A DNA stretch of 64,000 bases, from positions 95,765 to 159,764 of the forward strand of contig NZ_JACHGT010000012.1 of assembly GCF_014202425.1 (NCBI RefSeq). The letters are read 5' to 3'. The translations under genes and the position numbers were made by a program. The DNA is from Phytomonospora endophytica (GTDB lineage Bacteria; Actinomycetota; Actinomycetes; Mycobacteriales; Micromonosporaceae). Below, piece by piece: positions 19,824 through 30,574 of this stretch. Below the pieces are notes generated by a model that saw only the letters and a list, made by a program, of their open reading frames with translations, did no database searches and was not told the DNA's origin. Position 1 is the first letter of the stretch, and each line of letters begins with the position of its first letter.

Positions 19824-22800
19824 GATGTCGAAGTCGTCGAGCGGAACCGCGGCCCCGCCACCGGGACCGAAGCCGAAGCCGCTGGGCTCGTCGTACCCGG
19901 ACATCGAGTAGACGCGCGCCTTGGCCTCCTCGGTCGGCTCGACCCGAACGTTGCGGTACTTGGCGATGCCCGTACCGGCCGGGATGAGCTTACCGATGAT
20001 GACGTTCTCCTTGAGGCCGACGAGGTTGTCGCCCTTGGCGTTCATCGCGGCCTCGGTGAGCACGCGGGTGGTCTCCTGGAAGGAGGCCGCCGACAGCCAC
20101 GAGTCGGTCGCGAGCGACGCCTTGGTGATCCCCATGAGCACCGGACGGCCGGAGGCCGGCTCCTGGCCCTCGGAGACGATGCGGCGGTTCTCGGTCTCGA
20201 AACGCGCGCGGTCGGTCAGCGAGCCCGGCAGGAACTCGGTCGCGCCGGAGTCGATGACGGTGACGCGCTTGAGCATCTGCCGCACGATGATCTCGATGTG
20301 CTTGTCGTGGATCATCACGCCCTGCGAGCGGTAGACCTTCTGCACCTCGTCCACGAGGTGCATCTGCACCTGACGCGGGCCGAGGATGCGCAGCAGCTCG
20401 TGCGGGTCGACGGTGCCGACGTGCAGCTTCTCACCGACGTTGACGTGACCGCCCTCGTGGACGTTCATGCGCACACGACGCGAGACCTTGTCGTACACGA
20501 CCTCTTCGCCGCCGTCGTCCGGGACGATGATGATCTTGCGCGACTTGTCGCTGTCCTCGATGCGGATCCGTCCGGCGACCTCCGCGATGGAGGTCTTGCC
20601 CTTCGGGACACGCGCCTCGAAGATCTCCTGCACACGCGGCAGACCCTGCGTGATGTCGTCACCCGCCACACCACCGGTGTGGAAGGTGCGCATCGTCAGC
20701 TGGGTACCGGGCTCACCGATCGACTGGGCGGCGATGATGCCGACCGCCTCGCCGATGTCGACGCGCTGACCGGTCGGCATCGAGCGGCCGTAGCAGGCAC
20801 CGCAGACACCGATCGCGGACTCGCAGGTGAGGACCGAGCGGACCCGGACCTCGATGACGCCGTTGGCGACGAGCTCGTCGATCATCGGCGCCGACAGGTC
20901 GGTGCCCTCCGCGACGATGACCTTCCCCTTGGCGTCGGAGACGTCCTCGGCGATGGTGCGCGCGTAGACCGCGGTCTCGGCGTGCTCGTGCTTGATGATC
21001 GAGCCGTCTTCGTGCTTCTCGGCGATCGGGAGGCGGATCGCCCGCTCGGTACCGCAGTCCTCCTCGCGGACGATGACGTCCTGCGACACGTCCACCAGTC
21101 GCCGGGTCAGGTAACCCGAGTCGGCGGTACGCAGAGCGGTGTCGGCGAGGCCCTTACGGGAACCGTGGGTCGAGATGAAGTACTCCAGGACCGACAGGCC
21201 CTCGCGCAGCGAGGACTTGATCGGACGCGGGATGATCTCGCCCTTCGGGTTGGCCACCAGGCCACGGATCGCGGCGATCTGACGCAGCTGAAGCATGTTG
21301 CCTCGGGCGCCGGAGTTGATCATCTTCCACAGGGGGTTCTCCTGCGGAAGCGAGTGGTCGAGCTCCTTGGCGATCTCGTTGGTCGCCTTCGTCCAGATCT
21401 CGATCAGCTCGCCGCGACGCTCCTCGGCGGTCATCAGACCACGCTGGTACTGCTTCTCGATCCGCTCGGCGTCCTTCTCGTAACGCTCCAGGATCTCCGG
21501 CTTGCGCGCCGGCGGGACGACGTCCTCGATGCCGATGGTCACGCCCGACCAGGTGGCCCAGTGGAAACCGGCCTCCTTGAGCGCGTCCAGCGACGCCGCC
21601 AGCTGCACCTTGGGGTACCGCTCGGCGAGGTCGTTGACGATGTCCGACAGCTGGCCCTTGCGGACCTCGTAGTTCACGAAGCGGTAGTCGACCGGCAGGG
21701 TCTCGTTGAACAGGACCCGGCCGAGGGTGGTGTCGAGCACGAGCGGCGTGCCCGGCTCCCAGCCCTCGGGGCCTTCGAAGGCCGGCACGCCCGGACCGTT
21801 GTCGACCGCGTAGACCCCGTCGAGCAGGATCTTGATCGGCGACGCCAGGTTCAGCACACCCGCGTCCAGGGCCATGATCGCCTCGGCGAGCGAGCTGAAC
21901 GAACGCCCGTTGCCGATCACGTCGTCGCGGCCGTGGGTCAGGTGGTACAGACCGATGATCATGTCCTGGGTGGGCATGGTCACCGGACGGCCGTCGGACG
22001 GCTTGAGGATGTTGTTGCTCGACAGCATCAGGATCCGGGCCTCGGCCTGCGCCTCGGCCGACAGCGGCACGTGCACCGCCATCTGGTCACCGTCGAAGTC
22101 GGCGTTGAAGGCGGTGCAGACCAGCGGGTGGATCTGGATCGCCTTGCCCTCGACCAGCTGCGGCTCGAAGGCCTGGATGCCGAGACGGTGCAGCGTGGGC
22201 GCACGGTTCAGCATGACCGGGTGCTCGGTGATGACCTCTTCGAGGACGTCCCACACGACCGGGCGCGCGCGCTCGACCATGCGCTTGGCCGACTTGATGT
22301 TCTGCGCGTGGTTCAAGTCCACCAGGCGCTTCATCACGAACGGCTTGAACAGTTCGAGGGCCATCTGCTTCGGCAGGCCGCACTGGTGCAGCTTCAGGCG
22401 CGGGCCGACGACGATGACCGAACGGCCCGAGTAGTCGACGCGCTTGCCGAGCAGGTTCTGCCGGAAACGACCCTGCTTGCCCTTCAGCATGTCGCTGAGG
22501 GACTTCAGGGGACGGTTACCGGGACCGGTCACCGGGCGTCCACGACGGCCGTTGTCGAACAGCGCGTCCACGGACTCCTGGAGCATCCGCTTCTCGTTGT
22601 TGACGATGATCTCGGGCGCGCCGAGGTCGATCAGCCTCTTGAGACGGTTGTTCCGGTTGATGACCCGGCGGTACAGGTCGTTGAGGTCGGAGGTCGCGAA
22701 ACGGCCACCGTCGAGCTGCACCATCGGGCGCAGCTCCGGCGGGATCACCGGAACGCAGTCGAGGACCATGCCCATCGGCGAGTTGCCGGTGGTCGAGAAG

Positions 22801-23702
22801 GCCGCGACGACCTTGAGCCGCTTGAGGGCACGGACCTTCTTCTGGCCCTTGCCGGAGCGGATCGTCTCGCGCAGGGACTCCGACTCGTCGTTCAGGTCGA
22901 GGTTGGCGAGGAGCTCCTTGATGGCCTCCGCACCCATGCCGCCCTTGAAGTAGTCGCCGAAGCGGTCGTAGAGCTCGCGGTAGAGGAGCTCGTCACCGAT
23001 CAGCTGCTTCGAGTCCAGCTTGCGGAAGGTGTCCATCACCTCTTCGAGGCGGTCGATCTCCCGCTGGGCCTTGTCGCGCAGCTGGCGCATCTCGCGCTCG
23101 CCGCCCTCCTTGACCTTGCGGCGGACGTCCGAGCGGGCGCCCTCGGCCTCAAGCTCGGCCAGGTCGGCCTCCAGCTTCGAGGCGCGCTTCTCCAGCTCGG
23201 AGTCGCGCAGGTTCTCCAGCTGGCGCTTCTCGGCGGCGATCTCGTTCTCGACCGTCGACATGTCGCGCGTGCGGGCCTCGGCGTCGACCGAGGTGATCAC
23301 GTACGCGGCGAAGTAGATGATCTTCTCAAGGTCCTTCGGCGCGATGTCGAGCAAGTAGCCCAACCGCGACGGGACGCCCTTGAAGTACCAGATGTGGGTG
23401 ACGGCGGCGGCCAGCTCGATGTGGCCCATCCGCTCACGGCGCACCTTCGCGCGGGTCACCTCGACGCCGCAGCGCTCACAGATGATGCCCTTGAAGCGGA
23501 CGCGCTTGTACTTGCCGCAGTAGCACTCCCAGTCGCGGGTCGGGCCGAAGATCTTCTCGCAGAAGAGCCCGTCCTTTTCCGGCTTGAGCGTGCGGTAGTT
23601 GATCGTCTCCGGCTTCTTGACCTCGCCGTGCGACCACTGACGGATGTCCTCTGCTGTGGCCAGACCGATCCGAAGCTCATCGAAGAAGTTCACGTCGAGC
23701 AC
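19809..23702 (-). CDS. rpoC: RNA polymerase beta' subunit
   Basis: Largest catalytic subunit of RNA polymerase. The 1297-residue product starts at GTG 23702 ([20 protein letters not shown]), has the N-terminal zinc ribbon ([19 protein letters not shown]), the catalytic NADFDGDQ loop near residue 530, the bridge-helix region around [24 protein letters not shown] sequence, and the second zinc cluster ending CGACYGRS. Length matches actinobacterial beta'. It is transcribed with rpoB across an 83-bp gap containing a hairpin. Confidence 0.99.
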   Translation of the reverse strand: MLDVNFFDELRIGLATAEDIRQWSHGEVKKPETINYRTLKPEKDGLFCEKIFGPTRDWECYCGKYKRVRFKGIICERCGVEVTRAKVRRERMGHIELAAAVTHIWYFKGVPSRLGYLLDIAPKDLEKIIYFAAYVITSVDAEARTRDMSTVENEIAAEKRQLENLRDSELEKRASKLEADLAELEAEGARSDVRRKVKEGGEREMRQLRDKAQREIDRLEEVMDTFRKLDSKQLIGDELLYRELYDRFGDYFKGGMGAEAIKELLANLDLNDESESLRETIRSGKGQKKVRALKRLKVVAAFSTTGNSPMGMVLDCVPVIPPELRPMVQLDGGRFATSDLNDLYRRVINRNNRLKRLIDLGAPEIIVNNEKRMLQESVDALFDNGRRGRPVTGPGNRPLKSLSDMLKGKQGRFRQNLLGKRVDYSGRSVIVVGPRLKLHQCGLPKQMALELFKPFVMKRLVDLNHAQNIKSAKRMVERARPVVWDVLEEVITEHPVMLNRAPTLHRLGIQAFEPQLVEGKAIQIHPLVCTAFNADFDGDQMAVHVPLSAEAQAEARILMLSSNNILKPSDGRPVTMPTQDMIIGLYHLTHGRDDVIGNGRSFSSLAEAIMALDAGVLNLASPIKILLDGVYAVDNGPGVPAFEGPEGWEPGTPLVLDTTLGRVLFNETLPVDYRFVNYEVRKGQLSDIVNDLAERYPKVQLAASLDALKEAGFHWATWSGVTIGIEDVVPPARKPEILERYEKDAERIEKQYQRGLMTAEERRGELIEIWTKATNEIAKELDHSLPQENPLWKMINSGARGNMLQLRQIAAIRGLVANPKGEIIPRPIKSSLREGLSVLEYFISTHGSRKGLADTALRTADSGYLTRRLVDVSQDVIVREEDCGTERAIRLPIAEKHEDGSIIKHEHAETAVYARTIAEDVSDAKGKVIVAEGTDLSAPMIDELVANGVIEVRVRSVLTCESAIGVCGACYGRSMPTGQRVDIGEAVGIIAAQSIGEPGTQLTMRTFHTGGVAGDDITQGLPRVQEIFEARVPKGKTSIAEVAGRIRIEDSDKSRKIIIVPDDGGEEVVYDKVSRRVRMNVHEGGHVNVGEKLHVGTVDPHELLRILGPRQVQMHLVDEVQKVYRSQGVMIHDKHIEIIVRQMLKRVTVIDSGATEFLPGSLTDRARFETENRRIVSEGQEPASGRPVLMGITKASLATDSWLSAASFQETTRVLTEAAMNAKGDNLVGLKENVIIGKLIPAGTGIAKYRNVRVEPTEEAKARVYSMSGYDEPSGFGFGPGGGAAVPLDDFDIGGTF

Positions 23703-23748
23703 TAGGTTTCAATCCCCTTGTTGCTAGATCTGGTTCTCTGGGATTTGT

Positions 23749-23774
23749 GGGGCCGGGCTGTCACACCCGGCCCC
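23749..23774 (-). other. Hairpin between rpoB and rpoC
   Basis: A 9-bp perfect stem (GGGGCCGGG, 23749-23757, with 23766-23774) and an 8-base loop in the rpoB-rpoC gap, 11 bases after the rpoB stop. It lacks a T-run; it is more likely an mRNA-stability or partial-attenuation element than a full terminator, because rpoC needs the transcript. Confidence 0.55.
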
Positions 23775-23785
23775 GTCGATCTGGC

Positions 23786-26700
23786 TTAAGCGCCTTCGAG
23801 GTCGACGCTGCTCGGCTCGTGCCGGGACAGGTCGATACCGAGCTCCTCCGCCGCGCGGAAGATCTCGTCGTCGGTGTCGCGCATTTCGAGCGCCACGCCG
23901 TCGCTGGAGAGCACCTCGACGTTCAGGCACAGCGACTGCAGCTCCTTCAGGAGCACCTTGAACGACTCCGGAACACCGGGCTCGGGGATGTTCTCCCCCT
24001 TCACCACGGCCTCGTAGACCTTCACGCGGCCGACGACGTCGTCGGACTTGATGGTCAGGAGCTCCTGCAGGGCGTAAGCGGCGCCGTACGCCTGCATCGC
24101 CCAGCACTCCATCTCACCGAAACGCTGGCCGCCGAACTGCGCCTTACCACCCAGCGGCTGCTGCGTGATCATCGAGTACGGACCGGTCGAACGCGCGTGG
24201 ATCTTGTCGTCGACGAGGTGGTTGAGCTTCAGGATGTACATGTAGCCCACCGCGATGGCGTCCGGGATCGGCTCACCGGAACGGCCGTCGTACAGCCGCG
24301 CCTTGCCGTTACCGCCGACCATGCGCTCGCCGTCGCGGTTGGGGAGGGTGTTCTCCAGCAGCCCGACGATCTCGTCTTCCTTGACACCGTCGAAGACCGG
24401 GGTACCGACGTTGCTGTCGGCCGGCGCCTCACTGGCACCGATCGCGTGCAGCGCCTTCTTCCAGTCGGCGTCGTCGCCCTCGATCTTCCAGCCGCGCTTG
24501 GCGATCCACCCGAGGTGGACCTCAAGAACCTGGCCGATGTTCATACGGCCGGGGACACCCAGCGGGTTCAGCACGACGTCCACGGGGGTGCCGTCCTCAA
24601 GGAACGGCATGTCCTCCTGCGGGACGATCTTCGAGATGACGCCCTTGTTGCCGTGCCGGCCGGCGAGCTTGTCACCGTCGGAGATCTTCCGCTTCTGGGC
24701 GACGTACACGCGCACCAGCTCGTTCACGCCCGGGGACAGCTCGTCGCCGTCGTCGCGCGAGAACGTGCGGACACCGATGACCGTGCCGGTCTCACCGTGC
24801 GGAACCTTCAGCGAGGTGTCGCGGACCTCGCGCGCCTTCTCACCGAAGATCGCGCGGAGCAGCCGCTCCTCCGGGGTCAGCTCGGTCTCGCCCTTGGGCG
24901 TGACCTTACCGACGAGGATGTCGCCGTCGCGGACCTCGGCGCCGATGCGGATGATCCCGCGCTCGTCGAGGTCGGCCAGCATCTCCTCGGAGACGTTCGG
25001 GATGTCCCGGGTGATCTCCTCCGGACCCAGCTTGGTGTCGCGGGCGTCGACCTCGTGCTCCTCGATGTGCACCGAGGTGAGCTCGTCCTCCTGCACGAGG
25101 CGCTGCGACAGGATGATCGCGTCCTCGTAGTTGTGGCCCTCCCACGACATGAACGCCACGAGGAGGTTCTTGCCGAGCGCCATCTCACCCTTTTCGGTGG
25201 ACGGACCATCGGCCAGGACCTGACCGCGCTCGACGCGGTCGCCCTCGTTGACCACGGGGATCTGGTTGACGCAGGTGCCCGCGTTCGACCGGCGGAACTT
25301 GTGCAGCAGGTAGGTACGACGGTGGCCGTCGTCCTGGTGCACGGTCACGTAGTCGGCGCACAGGTCCTCGACGACACCGGCCTCTTCGGCGACGACGACG
25401 TCACCGGCGTCGACCGCGGCACGGTACTCCATGCCCGTACCGACGACCGGGGACTTCGGACGGATCAGCGGCACCGCCTGGCGCTGCATGTTCGCGCCCA
25501 TGAGGGCACGGTTGGCGTCGTCGTGCTCCAGGAACGGGATCATCGCGGTCGCGACCGAGGTCATCTGCCGCGGCGAGACGTCCATGTAGTCGACGGAGCT
25601 GGCCGGCGCGAGGTCGGCCTCACCGCCCTTACGGCGGACGAGGACGCGGTCCTCGGCGAAGGAACCGTCGCTGCGCAGCGGCGTGTTCGCCTGCGCCTTG
25701 ATGTAACGGTCCTCTTCGTCGGCCGTCAGGTAGTCGATCTGGTCGGTGACCTTGCCGTCGACGACCTTGCGGTACGGCGTCTCGATGAAGCCGAACGGGT
25801 TGACCCGCGCGAAGCTCGACAGGGCGCCGATCAGGCCGATGTTCGGGCCTTCCGGCGTCTCGATCGGGCACATCCGGCCGTAGTGCGACGGGTGGACGTC
25901 ACGGACCTCCATGCCGGCGCGGTCGCGCGAAAGACCACCCGGGCCCAGCGCGGACAGCCGACGACGGTGGGTCATGCCCGCGAGCGGGTTGACCTGGTCC
26001 ATGAACTGCGACAGCTGCGAGGTGCCGAAGAACTCCTTGATCGCCGCCACGACGGGACGGATGTTGATCAGGGTCTGCGGCGTGATGGCCTCGACGTCCT
26101 GCGTCGTCATGCGCTCGCGGACGACGCGCTCCATCCGGGACAGGCCGACACGGACCTGGTTCTGGATGAGCTCGCCGACGGTGCGCAGGCGGCGGTTGCC
26201 GAAGTGGTCGATGTCGTCGGCCTCGTAGCCCTCTTCGCCGTTGTGCAGGCGGACGAGGTACTCGATGGTGGCGACGAGGTCCTCTTCGGTGAGGGTGTTC
26301 GTCTGGACCGGGTTGTCGGCGTGGAACTTCTTGTTCAGCTTGTACCGGCCGACCTTGGCCATGTCGTAGCGCTTCGGGTTGAAGAACAGGTTCTCCAGCA
26401 GCGCCTGCGCGTTGTCCTTGGTCGGCGGCTCGCCCGGACGAAGCTTGCGGTATATATCGAGCAACGCCTCATCGGTGCCCGCGACGTGGTCCTTCTCCAG
26501 CGTGGCCATCATGATCTCGGACCAGCCGAAGCGCTCGCGGATCTGCTCGCCGCTCCAGCCGATGGCCTTCAGCAGGACCGTGACGGCCTGACGCCGCTTC
26601 CGGTCGATGCGGACACCGACGGTCTCGCGCTTGTCGACGTCGAACTCCAGCCACGCGCCACGGCCGGGGATGACCTTGACGAGGGAGAGGTCGCGGTCGC

Positions 26701-27223
26701 TGGTCTTGTCCGGCTGCTTGTCGAAGTACACGCCGGGAGAGCGGACGAGCTGGGAGACGACGACACGCTCGGTGCCGTTGATGATGAACGTCCCCTTCGG
26801 GGTCATCATCGGGAAGTCACCCATGAACACCGTCTGGCTCTTGATCTCACCGGTGTTGTGGTTGATGAACTCCGCGGTGACGAACAGCGGGGCGCAATAG
26901 GTGAGGTCCTTCTCCTTGCACTCCTCGGTGGAGGCTTTCACCTCGTCGAAGCGCGGATTCGAGAAGGAGAGGGACATCGTGCCCGAAAAGTCCTCAATGG
27001 GACTGATTTCTTCGAGGATCTCGTCAAGACCGCACTTAGGCGAGGTCTCGTCGGAGACCCTGGAACGCCAAGCCTCATTGCCGACGAGCCAGTCGAAGGA
27101 CTCGTTTTGGATGGCGAGGAGGTTGGGTACCTCAAGGGTCTCTTTGATCCTGCCGAATGAAATCCGACGAGGAGCGAGTGCGCTCGTAGTGAGATTGGTC
27201 TTCGCAGGGCGGGAAGCTGCCAA
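23786..27223 (-). CDS. rpoB: RNA polymerase beta subunit
   Basis: Second catalytic subunit and the rifamycin target. The TTG at 27223 gives 1145 residues starting (M)[20 protein letters not shown], a usual actinobacterial start, with GGAAGGA 7 bases upstream; an in-frame extension to 27271 is less likely. The rifamycin-resistance region (G400 onward) reads [20 protein letters not shown] then [11 protein letters not shown]. Compared with E. coli numbering, position 518 is Val (usual Asn), 522 is Ala (Ser) and 527 is Arg (Lys), whereas D516, H526, R529 and S531 are kept. The C-terminus is normal ([14 protein letters not shown]). Confidence 0.98.
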   Translation of the reverse strand: MAASRPAKTNLTTSALAPRRISFGRIKETLEVPNLLAIQNESFDWLVGNEAWRSRVSDETSPKCGLDEILEEISPIEDFSGTMSLSFSNPRFDEVKASTEECKEKDLTYCAPLFVTAEFINHNTGEIKSQTVFMGDFPMMTPKGTFIINGTERVVVSQLVRSPGVYFDKQPDKTSDRDLSLVKVIPGRGAWLEFDVDKRETVGVRIDRKRRQAVTVLLKAIGWSGEQIRERFGWSEIMMATLEKDHVAGTDEALLDIYRKLRPGEPPTKDNAQALLENLFFNPKRYDMAKVGRYKLNKKFHADNPVQTNTLTEEDLVATIEYLVRLHNGEEGYEADDIDHFGNRRLRTVGELIQNQVRVGLSRMERVVRERMTTQDVEAITPQTLINIRPVVAAIKEFFGTSQLSQFMDQVNPLAGMTHRRRLSALGPGGLSRDRAGMEVRDVHPSHYGRMCPIETPEGPNIGLIGALSSFARVNPFGFIETPYRKVVDGKVTDQIDYLTADEEDRYIKAQANTPLRSDGSFAEDRVLVRRKGGEADLAPASSVDYMDVSPRQMTSVATAMIPFLEHDDANRALMGANMQRQAVPLIRPKSPVVGTGMEYRAAVDAGDVVVAEEAGVVEDLCADYVTVHQDDGHRRTYLLHKFRRSNAGTCVNQIPVVNEGDRVERGQVLADGPSTEKGEMALGKNLLVAFMSWEGHNYEDAIILSQRLVQEDELTSVHIEEHEVDARDTKLGPEEITRDIPNVSEEMLADLDERGIIRIGAEVRDGDILVGKVTPKGETELTPEERLLRAIFGEKAREVRDTSLKVPHGETGTVIGVRTFSRDDGDELSPGVNELVRVYVAQKRKISDGDKLAGRHGNKGVISKIVPQEDMPFLEDGTPVDVVLNPLGVPGRMNIGQVLEVHLGWIAKRGWKIEGDDADWKKALHAIGASEAPADSNVGTPVFDGVKEDEIVGLLENTLPNRDGERMVGGNGKARLYDGRSGEPIPDAIAVGYMYILKLNHLVDDKIHARSTGPYSMITQQPLGGKAQFGGQRFGEMECWAMQAYGAAYALQELLTIKSDDVVGRVKVYEAVVKGENIPEPGVPESFKVLLKELQSLCLNVEVLSSDGVALEMRDTDDEIFRAAEELGIDLSRHEPSSVDLEGA

Positions 27224-27913
27224 GATGCGTCCTTCCGAGGACCTGTGTTGCAACGGCCGTTTAGCGCGCACCCCACGCGGCCCGTGTCAAACTCCCATAA
27301 CCGGACATTTAGCCGATTAAAGGGCAGTTACCCACGGGTTCAAGAGTGAGAGGGCAGCGCAAACTAGCAGTGTAGCCGAAGCACAGACGACTGTCCAGGC
27401 GCCCTCTAGAACCCCCGGCCGGACGCCTCTTGGAACCAGTATGGCCACGCGTGAGTGGCGTTGTCTGCGCATAGCTTGCCTTGACGGAGGTCACGTCGTC
27501 AAGGGGACGGCCGGATTTGGTCACGAAGCCGTCACGGTGAAGGAAGTGGCGGGCGTGACTGGAGTGATGACGAATGGGAGAGGCGGCGGGGAGTTTACTG
27601 AGGTGGAGCCAGGACTAGCGCTTTCGAACAGGTGATCGCGATACGCAAAGAGGCCCGGCGGGGACGAAGGGGACGCGAAGCCCGCGGCGGAAGTGAAGAC
27701 CCCCAGCCCGCCCCGGCTACCCCCGCGGTTGCCCTATCGGCCTTGGCGGCGCCGCAGCTCGTGCGTAAGTTGACCTGACCGGGCGGCCCGTAGCCCGGCA
27801 GTCACGCCCCGTGAACTCGGTGACGTGCGCCATTCAGCCCGAACCGACGGCTTCCAGCCGCGCTTTACGCACCCCATTCATGCCTATTCATCCACTTTCC
27901 TTCAGGAGTGATC
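27224..27913. other. Divergent gap upstream of rpoB
   Basis: 690 bp. It contains the rpoB leader and promoter (separate entry), a second possible -35 TTGACA on the minus strand near 27285-27290 with no good -10, and an 8-bp inverted repeat CCTTGACG/CGTCAAGG (27479-27486 and 27497-27504) that could be an operator. Short frames here show no family features. The 130 bp before the plus-strand gene at 27914 should hold its promoter, but none is clear. Confidence 0.45.
27369..27397 (-). promoter_or_regulatory. rpoB promoter
   Basis: Minus strand: -35 TGGACA (27392-27397), 17-bp spacer, -10 TACACT (27369-27374). The sequence just downstream (CTAGTTTGCGCTGCC) resembles the initial transcribed region in front of rpoB of other actinobacteria. 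The leader is about 140 nt. Confidence 0.75.
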
Positions 27914-28729
27914 GTGGACAACGCCGTCCCCCCGCCCCCTCCGCCCTTCGCCCCTCCGCCCGGGCCCGCGCCGGTCGTGCCGCCGCGCAAGAGTCCCGTG
28001 TATCGCCGGTGGTGGTTCATCGTCGGCGCCGTCGTGCTCCTGCTGTGCGTGTGCGGCGGTGGCGTCGCCGCGCTCAACTCCGGCGGCGACGACGCATCGC
28101 CGAACTCGGCGAACAACGCGCCGGGCGAGGAGCCCAAGGACGAGGCCCCCGCCGACGACACGGCGGCCGAGCCCGAGACCGACCCCTACGACGACGAGTA
28201 CGGCACCTTCGAGGCCGTCGAGAAGTCCGGCAGCGGCGACACCGTCCTCAAGCTGCCCGCCGGCGCACGCGCCGGAATCGTGACCGCCCGCCACGACGGT
28301 TCGGCGAACTTCATCATCAGCGGACTCGACAAGGACAACGAACCGACCGGTGACCTGCTCGTCAACACCATCGGCAACTACAAGGGCAGCACGGCCTTCG
28401 GCCTGAGCGCCCTCGGCGAACCCGCGACCTTCGAGGTCAAGGCCGACGGCGACTGGACGATCACGATCGCCCCGCTATCGGCCGCCAAGGCCCTCCCGTC
28501 CCCGGCGAAAGGCGGCGGCGACGCCGTGTACCGCTACGACGGAGACGCGGCGACGTGGGACGCCGAGCACTCGGGTCAGGCGAACTTCATCGTCACGCAG
28601 TATCCGCTCGGCGGCTTCCCGAACCTCGCGATCAACGAGATCGGGAAGTACGAGGGCACGGTCGCGGCGAAAGCCGGACCGTCGATCGTCACCGTCATGG
28701 CCGACGGCAAGTGGAGTCTGACGGCCTAA
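27914..28729 (+). CDS. Membrane-anchored extracellular protein with duplicated beta domain
   Basis: 271 residues from GTG 27914 (AGGAG at 5 bases). A Pro-rich cytoplasmic start (VPPPPPPFAPPPGPAPVVPP) is followed by one hydrophobic segment (WWFIVGAVVLLLCVCGGGVA), an acidic linker of about 50 residues (Asp/Glu/Pro/Ala), and two related units: residues about 100-180 (SGDTVLKLPAGARAGIVTAR; ANFIISGLD; GDWTITIAPLS) and about 190-271 (GGDAVYRYDGDAATW; ANFIVTQYPLGG; DGKWSLTA). Such repeats occur in actinobacterial surface proteins of unknown function. Confidence 0.75.
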   Translation: MDNAVPPPPPPFAPPPGPAPVVPPRKSPVYRRWWFIVGAVVLLLCVCGGGVAALNSGGDDASPNSANNAPGEEPKDEAPADDTAAEPETDPYDDEYGTFEAVEKSGSGDTVLKLPAGARAGIVTARHDGSANFIISGLDKDNEPTGDLLVNTIGNYKGSTAFGLSALGEPATFEVKADGDWTITIAPLSAAKALPSPAKGGGDAVYRYDGDAATWDAEHSGQANFIVTQYPLGGFPNLAINEIGKYEGTVAAKAGPSIVTVMADGKWSLTA

Positions 28730-28737
28730 CCCGAGCC

Positions 28738-28766
28738 GGGGCCGCGCGGAGTGAGGGCGCGGCCCC
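28738..28766. terminator. Terminator between convergent genes
   Basis: Perfect 10-bp stem GGGGCCGCGC/GCGCGGCCCC (28738-28747 and 28757-28766), 9-base loop. It serves the plus-strand surface-protein gene and possibly the doc gene ending at 28778. Confidence 0.7.
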
Positions 28767-28777
28767 GTCGGGGCCTG

Positions 28778-29158
28778 TCACACCTCGACCAGCCCCGCCA
28801 GCGCGGCCGCGATGTCACCGACCTCGCGCAGTTCGCCCGAGGCGACCGCGATGGTCAGGTCGTAGGCCTCGTCGTTCGTCGCCGTCACCCGCACGCCGTT
28901 GAGTTCGAGGAACGTGTACGTCGCGAGCCAGGCCAAACGCTTGTTGCCATCGACCAGTGGATGGAAACGCGCGATGGAGTGCATAAGCGCCGCAGCCTTC
29001 TCCAGCAGGTTCGGGTACTGCTCCTCCCCGAAGAGCACTGTTCGTGGACGCTCCGCCGCCGAAGCCAAAAGGCCGGGATCCCGCAAGAGGACCCGGCCTT
29101 CGATCGCGGCTTCGGCAATGGTGGATAGGTGTTCAGCCGTGAGATAGATCAGGGTCAC
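28778..29158 (-). CDS. doc: Doc-like toxin of the Fic/Doc family
   Basis: 126 residues with the Fic/Doc core motif HPLVDGNKR at residues 66-74 (His66 is the expected catalytic base; the Lys in GNKR is Doc-like rather than the Gly of AMP-transferring Fic proteins). The compact length is that of Doc toxins. Known Doc (phage P1) phosphorylates EF-Tu and stops translation. It starts with a GTG overlapping the antitoxin stop by 4 bases, so it is translated after the antitoxin. The target in this organism is inferred. Confidence 0.85.
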   Translation of the reverse strand: MTLIYLTAEHLSTIAEAAIEGRVLLRDPGLLASAAERPRTVLFGEEQYPNLLEKAAALMHSIARFHPLVDGNKRLAWLATYTFLELNGVRVTATNDEAYDLTIAVASGELREVGDIAAALAGLVEV

Positions 29159-29361
29159 GATTTACCGAGCCGGTCAAGCGCATCAGCGTAACGCGCCGCA
29201 CCCGCACGCGCGATGTCTTCGACGGCACGGTCGACGCCATGCCGACGGATGTACTCGTCCACGGCGTTCACCACAAGGCTGTGCAGGCTTCGGTGTTCGC
29301 GCTCGGCGAGAGCCTTGGCACGAGCGTCGATGTCTTCGGGGAGCCGCAGGTTCATAGCCAT
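29155..29361 (-). CDS. Ribbon-helix-helix antitoxin partner of Doc
   Basis: 68 residues from ATG 29361 (MAMNLRLPEDIDARAKALAE, then HRSLHSLVVNAVDEYIRRHG). The N-terminal beta strand plus two helices is a classical ribbon-helix-helix DNA-binding domain, with a short C-terminal tail likely to cover the toxin. It is not a Phd-fold antitoxin. A longer in-frame reading through the upstream region is rejected. Paired GGTACC sites just upstream fit autoregulation. Confidence 0.8.
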   Translation of the reverse strand: MAMNLRLPEDIDARAKALAEREHRSLHSLVVNAVDEYIRRHGVDRAVEDIARAGAARYADALDRLGKS

Positions 29362-29369
29362 ACCATAAC

Positions 29370-29386
29370 GGTACCACTTCGGTACC
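29370..29386 (-). promoter_or_regulatory. Candidate autoregulatory operator of the toxin-antitoxin pair
   Basis: Two GGTACC palindromes (29370-29375 and 29381-29386) spaced 11 bp centre to centre, 9 bases upstream of the antitoxin start. One-turn spacing suits two ribbon-helix-helix dimers binding on the same DNA face. Confidence 0.5.
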
Positions 29387-29466
29387 ATCGAAATTGTCAT
29401 GCGCGGAATTGTCGCGTATTGACTAATCTCGGTACGTGGCGGGTTGCTCGTCTTTACGGTGTCCCC

Positions 29467-30114
29467 ATGCGCATCCTCCTCATCGGCGCCGGCGGCATGG
29501 TCGGCAGCCGCGTCGCCACCGAAGCACTGCGGCGTGGCCATGACGTCGTCGCCGTCACTCGCAGCGGCCGGGCCGACGGTGTCCCGCCGAGTCCGCGCCT
29601 TTCGCGCGTCTCCGCCGACGCGAACGACCCGAAGGCCGTGGCGGAACTCGCGGAGGGCGTCGACGTGGTCGTCGCGGCCGTGGCGCCGCCACGGGACGGG
29701 TCGCCGCCGACGGGCCCGTTCCTGGCGGTGGCGAGCGCGATCATCGACGGGACGCGTGAGTCGGGCACCCGGCGTCTCGTCTGGGTGGGCGGCGCGGGGA
29801 GTCTGGAGGTCGGCGGCGGTATGCGCCTGTCGGACACGGCCGACTTCCCCGACGCCTACAAGGGTGAGGCGGCCGCTCAGGGCGAGGTCCTGGACGTGTT
29901 CCGCGAGATCACCGACCTGGACTGGACCTACGTCTCCCCCGCCGCCTCGATCGCGCCGGGTGAGCGCACGGGCGAGTTCCGGGTCGGCGCGAATCGCCTG
30001 TTGACCGACGCGAAGGGCCGCAGCCACATCAGCGCGGAGGACTACGCGGTGGCGCTGGTCGACGCGCTGGAGAGCGGCGACCACGTGCGCGAACGCATCA
30101 CGGTCGCCTATTGA
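29467..30114 (+). CDS. NAD(P)-binding oxidoreductase, atypical SDR (COG2910-like)
   Basis: 215 residues. The N-terminal Rossmann motif is MRILLIGAGGMVGSRVATEA, followed by VVAVTRSGR, SADANDPKAVAELAEGVDVV and SPAASIAPGERTGEFRVGAN, a pattern of NmrA/YwnB-type atypical short-chain dehydrogenases. There is no classical YxxxK. The substrate is unknown. Start is ATG 29467; no strong ribosome binding site is visible. The stop overlaps the tail of the convergent acetyltransferase gene by 7 bases. Confidence 0.8.
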   Translation: MRILLIGAGGMVGSRVATEALRRGHDVVAVTRSGRADGVPPSPRLSRVSADANDPKAVAELAEGVDVVVAAVAPPRDGSPPTGPFLAVASAIIDGTRESGTRRLVWVGGAGSLEVGGGMRLSDTADFPDAYKGEAAAQGEVLDVFREITDLDWTYVSPAASIAPGERTGEFRVGANRLLTDAKGRSHISAEDYAVALVDALESGDHVRERITVAY

Positions 30115-30530
30115 CGCAGGTCTTTGGTCATGAACACGCGGCTGGTCCCCGGCGGTTCGCAGGGGACTTCGCCGAGGTCGGTCCACCCGTGCTTCCGGTA
30201 GAAGCCCGGTGCCTGGAAGGTGATCGTGTAGAGCACGGCCGAGCGGCAGCCGCGGGCGCGCGCCTCGTCTTCGGCGAGGCGGAGGATCCGGCCGCCGAGT
30301 CCGCCGCCGCGCAGGTCGGGCGGCAGGTGGAAGAGGTCGACGAAGAACAGCCCGAGCGAGGTGCGCCCGGTGAGTCCGCCGACGACGTCACCGGTGCGGG
30401 GGTCGCGGGCGAGGACGGCGAGGGGCCGACGGTCGTCGATGCCGGTGGCGTCGATGTTGTAGCGGTCGAGCGCGTCGGAGATCAGCGCGGTGTCGGCGGG
30501 GGCGGGGGCGTCGGTGACGGTCAGTTCCAC
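30108..30530 (-). CDS. GNAT-family N-acetyltransferase
   Basis: 140 residues with the acetyl-CoA loop motif in LPPDLRGGGLGGRILRLAED and the family's C-terminal APGFYRKHGWTDLGE-like strand-helix. Preceding GDVVGGLTGRTSLGLFFVDL supplies the central beta strands. The acceptor is unknown. The reading frame ends 7 bases inside the convergent oxidoreductase gene, a tail-to-tail overlap without a terminator. Confidence 0.85.
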   Translation of the reverse strand: MELTVTDAPAPADTALISDALDRYNIDATGIDDRRPLAVLARDPRTGDVVGGLTGRTSLGLFFVDLFHLPPDLRGGGLGGRILRLAEDEARARGCRSAVLYTITFQAPGFYRKHGWTDLGEVPCEPPGTSRVFMTKDLRQ

Positions 30531-30574
30531 GCGACGACGCTAACCCCGCGACGCTTCGGCGAAAACCCACGCGC

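Noticed and set aside
19797..23705. Continuous 1300-codon frame opposite rpoC and a similar long frame opposite rpoB
   Set aside because: They are exact antisense shadows of rpoC and rpoB caused by high GC content; the Leu/Arg/Asp/Val/His composition is typical of such shadows and no family is recognisable.
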